Shown piece after piece: positions 1-5,962 of a DNA stretch of 9,895 bases. The notes under the pieces are model-generated. The model was not told where the DNA came from, made no database searches, and saw only the letters and a list, made by a program, of their open reading frames with translations. Source of the DNA: CBDUXZ01 sp965371325 [NCBI: uncultured bacterium] (GTDB lineage Bacteria > JAUYMQ01). How positions within the stretch are numbered: position 1 is the stretch's first letter; each line of letters starts with the position of its first letter. The translations under genes were made by a program, and so were the position numbers. The stretch covers positions 1 to 9,895 of the forward strand of contig CBDUXZ010000039.1 in NCBI GenBank assembly GCA_965371325.1, given 5' to 3'.

Positions 1-1425
1 AAGGTCTGCGTCATCGGCGCGGGCTCGTCCGGCATCACGGTCATCAAGTCCCTCAAGGACCGCGGCATCCCCTTCGACTGCTTCGAGAAGGGAGATGAAA
101 TCGGCGGGAACTGGCTTTACAAGAACTCCAACGGCATGTCGTCAGCCTACGAATCCCTCCACATCAATACGTCCCGCGACCGGATGAGCTACGCCGACTA
201 CCCCATGCCGCCGGACTATCCCGACTTTCCCGGACACAAGCCCATCGAAGATTATTTCAAGAACTACGTTGATCACTTCGGGCTGCGGGACCACATCACT
301 TTCAAGACGAGCGTCGACCACGCCGAGTTGCTCGAGGACAAGACGTGGCGCGTGGATTTCGACAACGGCGAGATCCGTTTCTACGACGCGCTCATAGTGG
401 CGAACGGCCATCACTGGAACCCGCGCTGGCCGGAGCCCGGCGACTTCCCCGGCAAGTTCGACGGCACCGTCATGCACTCCCACTACTATCACTCGCCGTC
501 GGAGCCCGAAGAGCTTCACGGGAAGCGCGTTGTCGTCATCGGAATGGGAAACAGCGCGATGGACATCGCCTGCGAGCTGAGCCGCCCCGGCATTGCGGAC
601 AAGCTTTACCTCTCCGCCCGGCGGGGCGCGTGGATCATCCCGAACTACCTCTTCGGGAAGCCCCTGGACAAGCTCGGGGGAACCCATCCCCTCATGCCGA
701 TTTCCGTACAGAGGTTCATCTTCAAGATGCTCATGAGCGTGTCGGTCGGGTCGCCGATGAAGTACGGCCTGCCGGAGCCCGATCACAAGCTCCTGGAGGC
801 GCATCCGACCGTCTCGCAGGATCTCCCCGTGCGCGTCGGCCGTGGCGACATCACACCCAAGCCAATCGTCACCGAGCTTCTGGGTGACAGTGTCCGTTTT
901 GCGGACGGCTCCGTCGAGAAGGTCGACGCGATCATTTACTGCACGGGCTACAAGGTCACCTTCCCGTTCTTCGATGAGAAGTTCATCAGCACGAGGAACA
1001 ACGATCTGCCGCTCTGGAAGCGGATGATCAAGCCGGGAATTCCGAACCTCATCTTCATCGGCCTTCTGCAGCCTCTCGGGGCTATCATGCCGCTGGCCGA
1101 GGCGCAGGGTAAGTTCCTGGGCGACTATCTCCTTGGGAAGCACCTCCTCCCTTCAAAGCACGAGATGGAAGCGGAGATAGCGGCCGAGCGCAAGAAGATG
1201 TTCAAGCGCTACGTGAAGTCCGATCGGCACACGATGCAGGTGGATTACGATCTGTATCTCTACAAGCTCCGCAAGGACATTCAGGCAGGAACAAAGCGCG
1301 CGGAGCAGGCAGGGTATCCCCTCCCCATTCTGCCGAAGGCCCACAAGCACGCCCCCCATGCCGAAGCCTCGCCGGACGCAGCCGATGGGCCGGCGGCTAC
1401 CGGGCTGAGGGAAGTGCCGGCCTAG
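1..1425 (+). CDS. Flavin-containing monooxygenase, 5' partial
   Basis: A class B flavoprotein monooxygenase, predicted to use FAD, NADPH and O2 to oxygenate a soft nucleophile or a carbonyl compound in the cytoplasm. The reading frame is open from base 1, giving 474 visible residues; probably fewer than about 10 are missing, because the FAD-binding GAGSSG motif already sits at visible residues 6-11. The FMO fingerprint FxGxxxHxxxY is present as FDGTVMHSHYY (residues 153-163). The NADPH-binding Rossmann motif follows as GMGNSA (181-186), then the late CTGY motif (314-317). The fingerprint ends in Tyr rather than the Trp usual for Baeyer-Villiger enzymes, which favours an FMO-type enzyme. The length fits FMOs (about 450-500). 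The C-terminal tail is rich in Ala, Pro and His. The next gene is an exporter-like DMT protein in the same direction, separated by hairpins. The substrate cannot be inferred. Confidence 0.93.
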   Translation, partial: KVCVIGAGSSGITVIKSLKDRGIPFDCFEKGDEIGGNWLYKNSNGMSSAYESLHINTSRDRMSYADYPMPPDYPDFPGHKPIEDYFKNYVDHFGLRDHITFKTSVDHAELLEDKTWRVDFDNGEIRFYDALIVANGHHWNPRWPEPGDFPGKFDGTVMHSHYYHSPSEPEELHGKRVVVIGMGNSAMDIACELSRPGIADKLYLSARRGAWIIPNYLFGKPLDKLGGTHPLMPISVQRFIFKMLMSVSVGSPMKYGLPEPDHKLLEAHPTVSQDLPVRVGRGDITPKPIVTELLGDSVRFADGSVEKVDAIIYCTGYKVTFPFFDEKFISTRNNDLPLWKRMIKPGIPNLIFIGLLQPLGAIMPLAEAQGKFLGDYLLGKHLLPSKHEMEAEIAAERKKMFKRYVKSDRHTMQVDYDLYLYKLRKDIQAGTKRAEQAGYPLPILPKAHKHAPHAEASPDAADGPAATGLREVPA

Positions 1426-1526
1426 ATCCGGTCCTTCGACCCGACGGTCGGGGTTGGATCCTCGACGTGAAAGCCCATGAATAGAAGCGCCCGGTTTTGC
1501 GCCGGGCGCTTCGACTTTGAAGCCCT
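1426..1526. other. Intergenic gap with two palindromes
   Basis: This 101-nt gap between the monooxygenase and the transporter holds an odd-centred palindrome CCCGACGGTCGGG (1440-1452). It is loosely flanked by GATCC (1425-1429) and GGATC (1456-1460). A longer hairpin at 1484-1512 is listed separately. No promoter elements are convincing. Confidence 0.5.
1484..1512 (+). terminator. Hairpin, probable terminator of the monooxygenase gene
   Basis: A perfect 11-bp stem, GAAGCGCCCGG pairing with CCGGGCGCTTC, surrounds a 7-nt loop (TTTTGCG). It is GC-rich and lies 58 nt after the monooxygenase stop codon. There is no U-run after it on either strand, so it is not a textbook intrinsic terminator. It also ends only 14 nt before the transporter ATG, so an RNA reading through it would carry a strong hairpin beside the translation start. 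Confidence 0.45.
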
Positions 1527-2420
1527 ATGTCCTACGTCACCTTCGCCTTCATCGCATACGCGCTCTTTGCATTCACCAACGTGCTCGACAAGGTGGTGCT
1601 GGGGCACCGCCGGGTCGATCCGCTCGGCTACGTGCTGGTGAGCGCGGCCTGGAGCCCGCTGGTTCTCCTCACCCTGCCCTTTGCCAGGCTCGATCCGCCG
1701 GGACTCCCGAGAATGCTCGCCGCGATTGCCGCCGGCGCCTGCTTCTTCTGGATGCTCTTCCCCTACTTCAAGGCCGCCGAGCGCGATGAGATCACGCGCG
1801 TTGCTCCGCTCTGGGAACTCGCCCCCATCTTTGTGTGGATCCTGGCCCGCCTCACCCTCGGAGAAGAGCTGGGCGCGAGCGGCGGGCTTGCCTTCTCTCT
1901 GCTGGTCGTCGGGGGGCTTCTGCTCGCCGCCCGGCGGCCGCGGGATCTCATCGTTCCATCGCGCACCATGCTTCTCATGATTCTCGCCACCAGCCTGCTG
2001 GCGGCCCACAATACCCTCGCCGCGATCGTGGTGCGTGGATTCGACCCGGTGGGCGGCTACCTCCTGATCCGCAGCGGTATGGTGCTGGCCGCGGCTACCG
2101 CGCTTCTTCGTAAAAATCCGAGGGCTCGCCTCCGCGCAACGCTTCGGGACCACACCCTCGGAACACATGTCATCATCGCGTCCACCGTGCTCCTCAGCGT
2201 GTCCGGGTTTCTCTTCCTCATGCGATCGCTGCAGGAAGGGCCGGTCGCCATCGTCTCGGCGCTGAGCGGGGTCGGCGGGATCTTCGTTCTCGGCTTTACC
2301 ATGATTGTCGCGCGCATCCGTCCGGGTCTTCTCGTGGAGGAGACGAGCCGTGGAATCCTTCTTCAGAAGCTCATCGCCCTCGTACTCCTCGGCCTCGGCG
2401 TCGCCCTGCTCAGCCGCTAA
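1527..2420 (+). CDS. EamA/DMT-superfamily transporter
   Basis: A 297-residue inner-membrane protein with about ten hydrophobic helices, near residues 3-21, 35-53, 61-79, 92-110, 116-134, 147-166, 175-193, 212-230, 239-261 and 279-296. This length and two-fold 5+5 plan are those of drug/metabolite (EamA-type) transporters. The end of the first half carries the family-like pattern in which a Pro-rich helix (RVAPLWELAPIF, 91-102) is followed by LGEEL (111-115). EamA proteins export amino acids, small metabolites or drugs; the substrate here is unknown. The ATG at 1527 opens directly into the first helix, but there is no strong Shine-Dalgarno sequence, only a GAAG. A strong hairpin lies just upstream. 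The TAA stop lies inside the left arm of an inverted repeat (2416-2441). Confidence 0.92.
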   Translation: MSYVTFAFIAYALFAFTNVLDKVVLGHRRVDPLGYVLVSAAWSPLVLLTLPFARLDPPGLPRMLAAIAAGACFFWMLFPYFKAAERDEITRVAPLWELAPIFVWILARLTLGEELGASGGLAFSLLVVGGLLLAARRPRDLIVPSRTMLLMILATSLLAAHNTLAAIVVRGFDPVGGYLLIRSGMVLAAATALLRKNPRARLRATLRDHTLGTHVIIASTVLLSVSGFLFLMRSLQEGPVAIVSALSGVGGIFVLGFTMIVARIRPGLLVEETSRGILLQKLIALVLLGLGVALLSR

Positions 2421-2441
2421 AAGGGGACCGTCCCCTTTATC
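2416..2441 (+). repeat. Left arm of 26-bp inverted repeat (GGGGACCGTCCCC core)
   Basis: This arm is an exact reverse complement of 2474-2499, with a 32-nt spacer between them. Each arm is itself a near-palindrome: AAAGGGGAC, one central base, GTCCCCTTT. The arm can fold into an 8-bp stem with a 3-nt loop followed by TTTAT, so it could also end transcription of the transporter gene. The transporter stop codon TAA (2418-2420) lies inside it. The structure resembles REP/BIME-type interspersed repeats. Confidence 0.85.
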
Positions 2442-2473
2442 AGAACCCCTATCGAGCAACACGGCGACCTGGG

Positions 2474-2499
2474 GATAAAGGGGACGGTCCCCTTTTAGC
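2474..2499 (-). repeat. Right arm of 26-bp inverted repeat (GGGGACGGTCCCC core)
   Basis: Perfect inverted partner of 2416-2441. The core is GGGGACGGTCCCC (2480-2492), followed by TTTTAG. It sits in the gap between two convergent genes, the transporter ending at 2420 and the lyase ending at 2542. The pair could therefore act as a bidirectional terminator as well as being a mobile repeat. No transposase gene lies nearby. Confidence 0.85.
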
Positions 2500-2541
2500 T
2501 TCTGGCGTGGCGCGGCCCTCAAGAGAGCGTGATGGCGCGCT

Positions 2542-3444
2542 TCAGTCGGAAGTGTACTTGGCGTCGAGCGCGAATTTCTCGTCGAGACCCATGAGATCGT
2601 GGAATTCGTCGAAGGTGATGAGGCTGTCGAGCGCTTCGCGGGTGCTCCCCTTCGCCCGAAGCTCCGCGTAGATCTTCTTCATCGCCCTGGCCGCCGAGTA
2701 AATCCCCGAAAGGGGGCACACGGCGAGCGCGTAGCCGAGGCCTGAAAGCTCCTCGCGCGTAAGAAGCGGCGTCACGCCGCGCTCCAGCATGTTCGCGACA
2801 AGCGGTCCGGGGACCTGCCGGGCGACCTCCTCGAGCTGCGCGATCGAGTTCGGCGCCTCGACAAAGGCGGCGTCGGCGCCGGCCTCACGCGCAGCTTTTA
2901 CCCGCCGGATGGCTTCGTCGAGACCCACGGCCTGATTCGCGTCGGTACGAGCGACAATAAAAAAATCGTCGTTCTCGCGGGCGTCCACGGCCGCCCGGAT
3001 CTTCTGCACGTACTCCTCGAGGGGAACGACTTTCTTCCCTTCCATGTGTCCGCAGCGCTTCGGCCAGACCTGATCCTCCAGGAACATCCCGGCGGCCCCG
3101 GCATCGACGAGATCCTGAACCGTCCTGATCACGTTGAGTGGATTTCCGTATCCCGTGTCGGCATCCACAACGACGGGCACCTTGACCGAGCGGCAGACCA
3201 GACGGGCGACCTCCGCCATTTCGCTCTGGGTGACGAGACCGAAGTCGGGCTCGCCCAGGCGCGATGCGGAAACGCTGTAGCCCGAGATGAAGAGGAGTTC
3301 GAAGCCCGCCTGCTCGGCAAGCTTGGCGCTGAGGGCATCGTAGACGCCGGGGAAGATGATCGTGCCGTGCTTTTCCATGAGCGTCGTGACGCGGCTCGGC
3401 CGCCCCTTGCGCGCGCTCCGCCCTCCTCCCGCTGGCGCCGCCAT
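2542..3444 (-). CDS. Isocitrate lyase/PEP mutase-superfamily lyase
   Basis: A 300-residue TIM-barrel enzyme of the superfamily that holds methylisocitrate lyase, 2,3-dimethylmalate lyase, oxaloacetate decarboxylase and PEP mutase. Visible hallmarks are FPGVYDALSA (31-40), the substrate loop SGYSVSASR (54-62), the Mg-binding VDADTGYGN (93-101, Asp94 and Asp96), FLEDQ (121-125) and ARTDA (165-169). The motif KRCGH (129-133) has Cys131, the catalytic acid/base of true C-C lyases. This favours a (methyl)isocitrate- or dimethylmalate-type lyase over a phosphonomutase, although the exact substrate is open. The start at 3444 is chosen because GGAG lies 8 nt upstream and the ATG shares its A with the TGA of the preceding zinc-ribbon gene (TGATG). 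That overlap implies translational coupling. An upstream extension to 3615 reads across the zinc-ribbon gene and is not credible. Confidence 0.93.
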   Translation of the reverse strand: MAAPAGGGRSARKGRPSRVTTLMEKHGTIIFPGVYDALSAKLAEQAGFELLFISGYSVSASRLGEPDFGLVTQSEMAEVARLVCRSVKVPVVVDADTGYGNPLNVIRTVQDLVDAGAAGMFLEDQVWPKRCGHMEGKKVVPLEEYVQKIRAAVDARENDDFFIVARTDANQAVGLDEAIRRVKAAREAGADAAFVEAPNSIAQLEEVARQVPGPLVANMLERGVTPLLTREELSGLGYALAVCPLSGIYSAARAMKKIYAELRAKGSTREALDSLITFDEFHDLMGLDEKFALDAKYTSD

Positions 3445-3638
3445 CAGCCCTTCTCCGGCTTGTGGGTGTCGGGGCTTACGCCGGCCCGCTTGATCTCGCG
3501 CTCCGCCTCCTTGCGCAGCCCCTCTTTCTTTCCGGCCGCCTCGCCACGCACTTTCGCGTTGCACGATTCGCACACGGAACCCGCCATCTCGTACTCTTTG
3601 GCGCACATCATGCACCGCCTGCGTTTGACCTCCGCCAT
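3444..3638 (-). CDS. Small zinc-ribbon protein
   Basis: A 64-residue basic protein. Its N-terminal half has two CxxC knuckles, CMMC (9-12) and CESC (23-26), ten residues apart, which should bind one zinc ion. The C-terminal half is a charged, Lys/Glu/Arg-rich helix-like tail (from about residue 30). The start at 3638 has a purine-rich GGGGGAAGG upstream, whereas the frame's longer extension to 3812 overlaps the divergent gene's leader. The stop overlaps the start of the lyase gene by one base, so the two are coupled. The function is not known. Short zinc ribbons like this are seen next to metabolic genes and may bind nucleic acid or a protein partner, but nothing here shows which. Confidence 0.75.
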   Translation of the reverse strand: MAEVKRRRCMMCAKEYEMAGSVCESCNAKVRGEAAGKKEGLRKEAEREIKRAGVSPDTHKPEKG

Positions 3639-3799
3639 AGGCCTTCCCCCTTGTTCCCGAAAGCTATCACGACCGCCCACGGGGCGGCAACGCATCCCCC
3701 GGGGACTTGAAAAAATCCTCCAATAGGGCGATTCTCCCCGCGAAGATGGAGGATTGAAGATAGAGCGCGGGAAGGGCTCGACCCGGGAGGAGTGCCGCC
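3639..3799. promoter_or_regulatory. Divergent control region between the lyase operon and the dehydratase gene
   Basis: These 161 nt must carry promoters for both directions. They contain a 6-bp GC hairpin (CCGCCC-ACG-GGGCGG, 3673-3687), a CCCCGGGG palindrome (3697-3704) and a spaced inverted repeat (3714-3755, listed separately). No consensus -35/-10 pair is convincing on either strand. Confidence 0.4.
3714..3755. promoter_or_regulatory. Spaced inverted repeat, possible operator
   Basis: AATCCTCCA (3714-3722) and TGGAGGATT (3747-3755) form a perfect 9-bp inverted repeat with a 24-nt spacer. It lies midway between two divergent starts (3638 on the minus strand, 3800 on the plus strand), a typical place for a regulator site. 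The right half resembles a Shine-Dalgarno sequence, but no start codon follows at a suitable distance. Confidence 0.3.
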
Positions 3800-4267
3800 G
3801 TGACGGAAACACCGCTGCTGACAGACGAGATTCGCGCCTGGGTCGGGAAGAGTTACCCGCCGCGCACCGGCGTGGTGACGGCGCGGGACATCCGGAAGTT
3901 CTGCATCGCCACGGGCAACCGGGACCCCCGCTTCCTGGAGGGTGAGAACCCTGTCGCCCCTCCCGGTTTTGCCGGCGTCGCGACCAGCCACCTCGACGCG
4001 CTCGACAAGCTCAAGCCCGACGGCCTGCCGGGCGAGGCTTTTCTGCCGAAGCTTCCGCTCCCGCGGATCATGGCCGGCGGCGTGGAGGCGGAATACAAGG
4101 GCGCCATCCGCGCCGGCGACACGCTGACCGCCGTGACCCGCATTCATGACATTCAAGAACGCAAGGGGCGCACCGGCCCGCTTATCTTCACGACCCTTGA
4201 AACGACCGTCACCAACCAACGTGATGAGGAGGTCATCGTCGAGCGAACAACGCTTATCGCCCGGTAG
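3800..4267 (+). CDS. MaoC-like dehydratase, N-terminal (FAS1-type) half
   Basis: A 155-residue hot-dog protein resembling the N-terminal MaoC/FAS1-type dehydratase domain (HTD2 and mesaconyl-CoA hydratase families). Supporting pattern: WVGKSYPP (14-21), RDIRKFCIATGN (29-40) and DPRFLE (42-47), an APP segment (53-55), then the hot-dog strands with VEAEYKGAIRAGDTL (95-109). Such halves usually do not carry the catalytic residues and pair with a C-terminal half. A candidate partner is encoded at 5530-5955, and together they sum to 296 residues, close to single-chain HTD2-like proteins. The predicted job of the pair is reversible hydration of an enoyl-CoA or similar thioester. The start is a GTG with GGGAGGAG 7 nt upstream. 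A hairpin follows shortly after the stop. Confidence 0.85.
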   Translation: MTETPLLTDEIRAWVGKSYPPRTGVVTARDIRKFCIATGNRDPRFLEGENPVAPPGFAGVATSHLDALDKLKPDGLPGEAFLPKLPLPRIMAGGVEAEYKGAIRAGDTLTAVTRIHDIQERKGRTGPLIFTTLETTVTNQRDEEVIVERTTLIAR

Positions 4268-4289
4268 GACGGCCGTCGCGACCTGGCGC

Positions 4290-4303
4290 AGGGCTTCGGC
4301 CCT
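4290..4303 (+). terminator. UUCG-loop hairpin after the dehydratase gene
   Basis: AGGGC-TTCG-GCCCT forms a 5-bp stem closed by a C(UUCG)G tetraloop, which is very stable in RNA. It lies 22 nt after the dehydratase stop. Only TTCC follows, not a full U-run, so termination would be partial at best. It may instead belong to the surrounding repeat block. Confidence 0.35.
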
Positions 4304-4358
4304 TCCGTGCTCGGCGGTTCCTCTCCCCGCGCGGCGCGACGGCGTCGCCGGCACCTCA

Positions 4359-4427
4359 CGCGCCAGGGAAGGTCGCGCGAAACGCTGTTGTGATTTCGAC
4401 GATGCCTCGCGACTGGTCCCTGGCGCG
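4359..4427. repeat. Long imperfect hairpin, REP-like
   Basis: CGCGCCAGGGA (4359-4369) pairs exactly with TCCCTGGCGCG (4417-4427). Inside it GTCGCG (4372-4377) pairs with CGCGAC (4408-4413) across a small asymmetric bulge, leaving a loop of about 30 nt. A related TCGCGACCTGGCGC lies at 4276-4289, so the same unit appears three times with alternating orientation. Confidence 0.6.
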
Positions 4428-4510
4428 CTTCGGGCGCCGCCGTTTCGCGCCTGATGCGCGGGGACCCCCACCTGCGCGCGGAAGGGCCGAGGACCCTGCC
4501 GTCGATAACA

Positions 4511-4540
4511 GCTGGGAGGGCGAGGCTCCCGCCGAGCCGC
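4511..4540. repeat. Interspersed GC palindrome (GGGAGGGCGAGGCTCCC)
   Basis: GGGAG (4514-4518) pairs with CTCCC (4526-4530), and overlapping this GGCTC (4524-4528) pairs with GAGCC (4534-4538). Nearly the same string recurs between genes in many unrelated bacteria, and in translation gives the familiar spurious peptide EGEAPAEP. That recognition is from memory and was not checked. Confidence 0.55.
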
Positions 4541-4546
4541 GCGCCC

Positions 4547-4621
4547 TGTCATTGCGAGGCCCGAGGTTCCGCGCGAAGCGCGGGCCGAGAGAATCGTAAC
4601 AACAACGCGAAGAAGCAATTC
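4547..4621. repeat. CATTGCGAGG...AAGCAATT interspersed element
   Basis: The element starts with TGTCATTGCGAGG (4547-4559) and ends with AAGCAATTC (4613-4621); ATTGC and GCAAT are inverted ends. Inside is a GC hairpin: GGCCCG (4558-4563) with CGGGCC (4581-4586), or alternatively CGCGC-GAA-GCGCG. It matches the layout of the CATTGCGAG/GAAGCAAT repeats common between genes in many environmental bacteria (recognised from memory). Confidence 0.55.
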
Positions 4622-4650
4622 CCTGAAACTGTTTGGAGGTTCACTCACCC

Positions 4651-5499
4651 ATGTCAGCCGGCTTCTCCCGTATCCATCACGTGGGCATTGTCGTGCGCAG
4701 CCTCGAGGCTGCCTACGGCTTCTGGCGCGCCACGCTCCAGCTTGAGGTTTCGAAGACTGCGGTGGTCCCCTAACAGGGCGTATCAGCCGCCCTCCGCCCG
4801 TGCGGTGAGTGCGAGATCAAGCTTCTCGAACCCGTGAATAAAAACGGCGGCGTCGCCAAATTTCTGGAGAGGCGGGGGGAGGGGCTTCATCACATCTGCT
4901 ACCAGACCGACGACGTCGCCGCCGCGCTCGCGGATGCGGGAGCCAGGGGGATTCCGCTCCTTGACAAAACACCCCGGGAAGGGCTTGCGGGGAGGATCGG
5001 GTTTCTTCATCCCAGGGCGAACCACGGAACGCTCATCGAATTCGCCACCCCCTTTCCGGAAGATGCGCCCGCCGAGTCGCACCCGCCCCATGGCCCCTTC
5101 AAGCGCCTCCACACGGCGGCGATCGCGGTCAAGGATTCGAAGGTAGCCTCCGCCACCTTCCGCGAACACTTTGATCTTCCCTGCGCAAAGATGGTGGAGG
5201 ATCCCGACCGCGGCGCGCGGGTGGCCTTCCACCCCGTGGGACGCGCCGTCATTGCCCTCATGGCGCCATCGGGCACATCGCCCGCCCCCCTTCTTGCCCG
5301 CCGTCTCGACCAGAGGGGAGAAGGGCTTTTCATGATTGGCATTGAAGTGAGTGACTTCGACGCCGCGATCAAACGGCTCGAGGGCGCGGGCCACGCGGTG
5401 AGGCGAACGACGGCGGCGGGGGGAGTGGACGTGGGCCTGGTCGGGCCGAAGGGAACGAGCGGCACACCCATGGAGTTTTACGCGCTGCCCGGGGCGTAG
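4651..5499 (+). pseudogene. Tandem VOC (methylmalonyl-CoA epimerase-like) gene with in-frame stop
   Basis: The frame would encode 282 residues made of two VOC (glyoxalase/epimerase) modules, but codon 41 is TAA (4771-4773). Homology-like sequence is in one frame on both sides: IHHVGIVV (8-15), the stop, then GECEIKLLEP (53-62), GLHHIC (79-84) and GTLIEF (127-132). These supply the expected metal ligands His10, Glu55, His80/81 and Glu130 of a methylmalonyl-CoA epimerase. The stop falls in a segment usually read VP-(Glu/Asp)-QGV, so one GAA-to-TAA change would explain it. Module 2 (about 150-280) keeps His154 and Glu275, but Phe227/Met228 replace the middle His pair. GGAGG precedes the ATG by 11 nt. 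A restart at GTG 4834 would lose the first strand and one ligand, so a normal enzyme is unlikely unless the stop is read through or is a sequence error. Confidence 0.75.
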
Positions 5500-5529
5500 T
5501 GCCGGAAGGCGAGAGACAAGGAATCGGCG

Positions 5530-5955
5530 ATGGCATTAACGGTGAAATACGATGACCTGGAGGTCGGTACCAAGGCACCGCCGCTCCCCTTGACGCCGAC
5601 CCTCGTGCAGCTCTTCCTTTTCAGCGCCGTTACCTGGAACGCACACCTCATTCACTACGACGGCGTCTACGCTGAAAGCGAAGGGTACCCCGCGCCCGTC
5701 ATCCACGGCCCTTTTCAGGGTGCGCTTCTCGGCCGGCTCATCACCGATTGGGTGGGCGATGCAGGTGTTCTCAACCGGCTGGCTTACAGCCACAGGGGGA
5801 TCGCCCATCTCGGCGACACCATCACGTTCAAGGGAGAGGTCGTCAGGAAGTACGAGGAGTCGGGATCGCGGCGGATCGATCTGCAGCTTTCCGTGGAGAC
5901 ACAGAAGGGCGAGGTCACGACCGTCGGCGAGGCGACCATCGACTTTCCGGCGTGA
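5530..5955 (+). CDS. MaoC-like dehydratase, C-terminal catalytic half
   Basis: A 141-residue hot-dog protein matching the catalytic C-terminal half of HTD2/mesaconyl-CoA hydratase-type enzymes. The diagnostic string is FSAVTWNAHLIHYD (31-44), the equivalent of the SALTFNGHRIHYD signature, with Asn37, His39 and His42-Tyr-Asp44 forming the active-site region. VIHGP (57-61) and AHLGDTITFKGEV (92-104) follow as the usual later strands. It would complement the N-terminal half at 3800-4267, probably as a heteromer that hydrates or dehydrates an acyl-CoA. The ATG at 5530 has AAGGA 7 nt upstream and lies 30 nt after the VOC gene, so these two are cotranscribed. It converges on the HD-domain gene, with 7 nt between the two stop codons. 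Confidence 0.9.
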   Translation: MALTVKYDDLEVGTKAPPLPLTPTLVQLFLFSAVTWNAHLIHYDGVYAESEGYPAPVIHGPFQGALLGRLITDWVGDAGVLNRLAYSHRGIAHLGDTITFKGEVVRKYEESGSRRIDLQLSVETQKGEVTTVGEATIDFPA

Positions 5956-5962
5956 TCATTCC

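Larger units (their letters stand above)
4268..4650. other. 383-nt repeat-rich region without a gene
   Basis: No credible gene lies here; open frames across it have the biased composition expected of translated repeats. It contains, in order, a UUCG-type hairpin (4290-4303), a long imperfect hairpin (4359-4427), a GGGAGGGCGAGGCTCCC repeat (4511-4540) and a CATTGCGAGG...AAGCAATT element (4547-4621). A Shine-Dalgarno GGAGG at 4635-4639 then serves the next gene at 4651. The block splits what was probably one transcription unit. Confidence 0.7.

Noticed and set aside
142-1143. Long minus-strand open frame (333 codons) opposite the monooxygenase
   Set aside because: Low-complexity, charged translation with no family motifs. 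The plus strand carries FAD, FMO and NADPH motifs in order.
1422-2522. Minus-strand open frame of 366 codons opposite the transporter
   Set aside because: Composition is that of the complement of a hydrophobic gene (Glu/Arg/Gly-rich), a shadow frame. It also crosses both palindromic repeat arms.
3046-3726. Plus-strand open frame opposite the lyase and zinc-ribbon genes
   Set aside because: No recognisable domain. The minus strand has strong motifs and ribosome sites.
4390-4599. Small open frames in the 4268-4650 gap
   Set aside because: The translations contain repeat-derived strings such as EGEAPAEP, and no ribosome site supports them.
3608-4648. Minus-strand open frame of 346 codons across the dehydratase and repeat block
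   Set aside because: It runs through intergenic repeats and a coding region on the other strand; the translation has no family signal.
4771-4773. Programmed recoding such as selenocysteine or pyrrolysine at the VOC stop
   Set aside because: The codon is TAA, not TGA or TAG, and other genes here end normally in TAA, so a recoded or reassigned stop is not supported.
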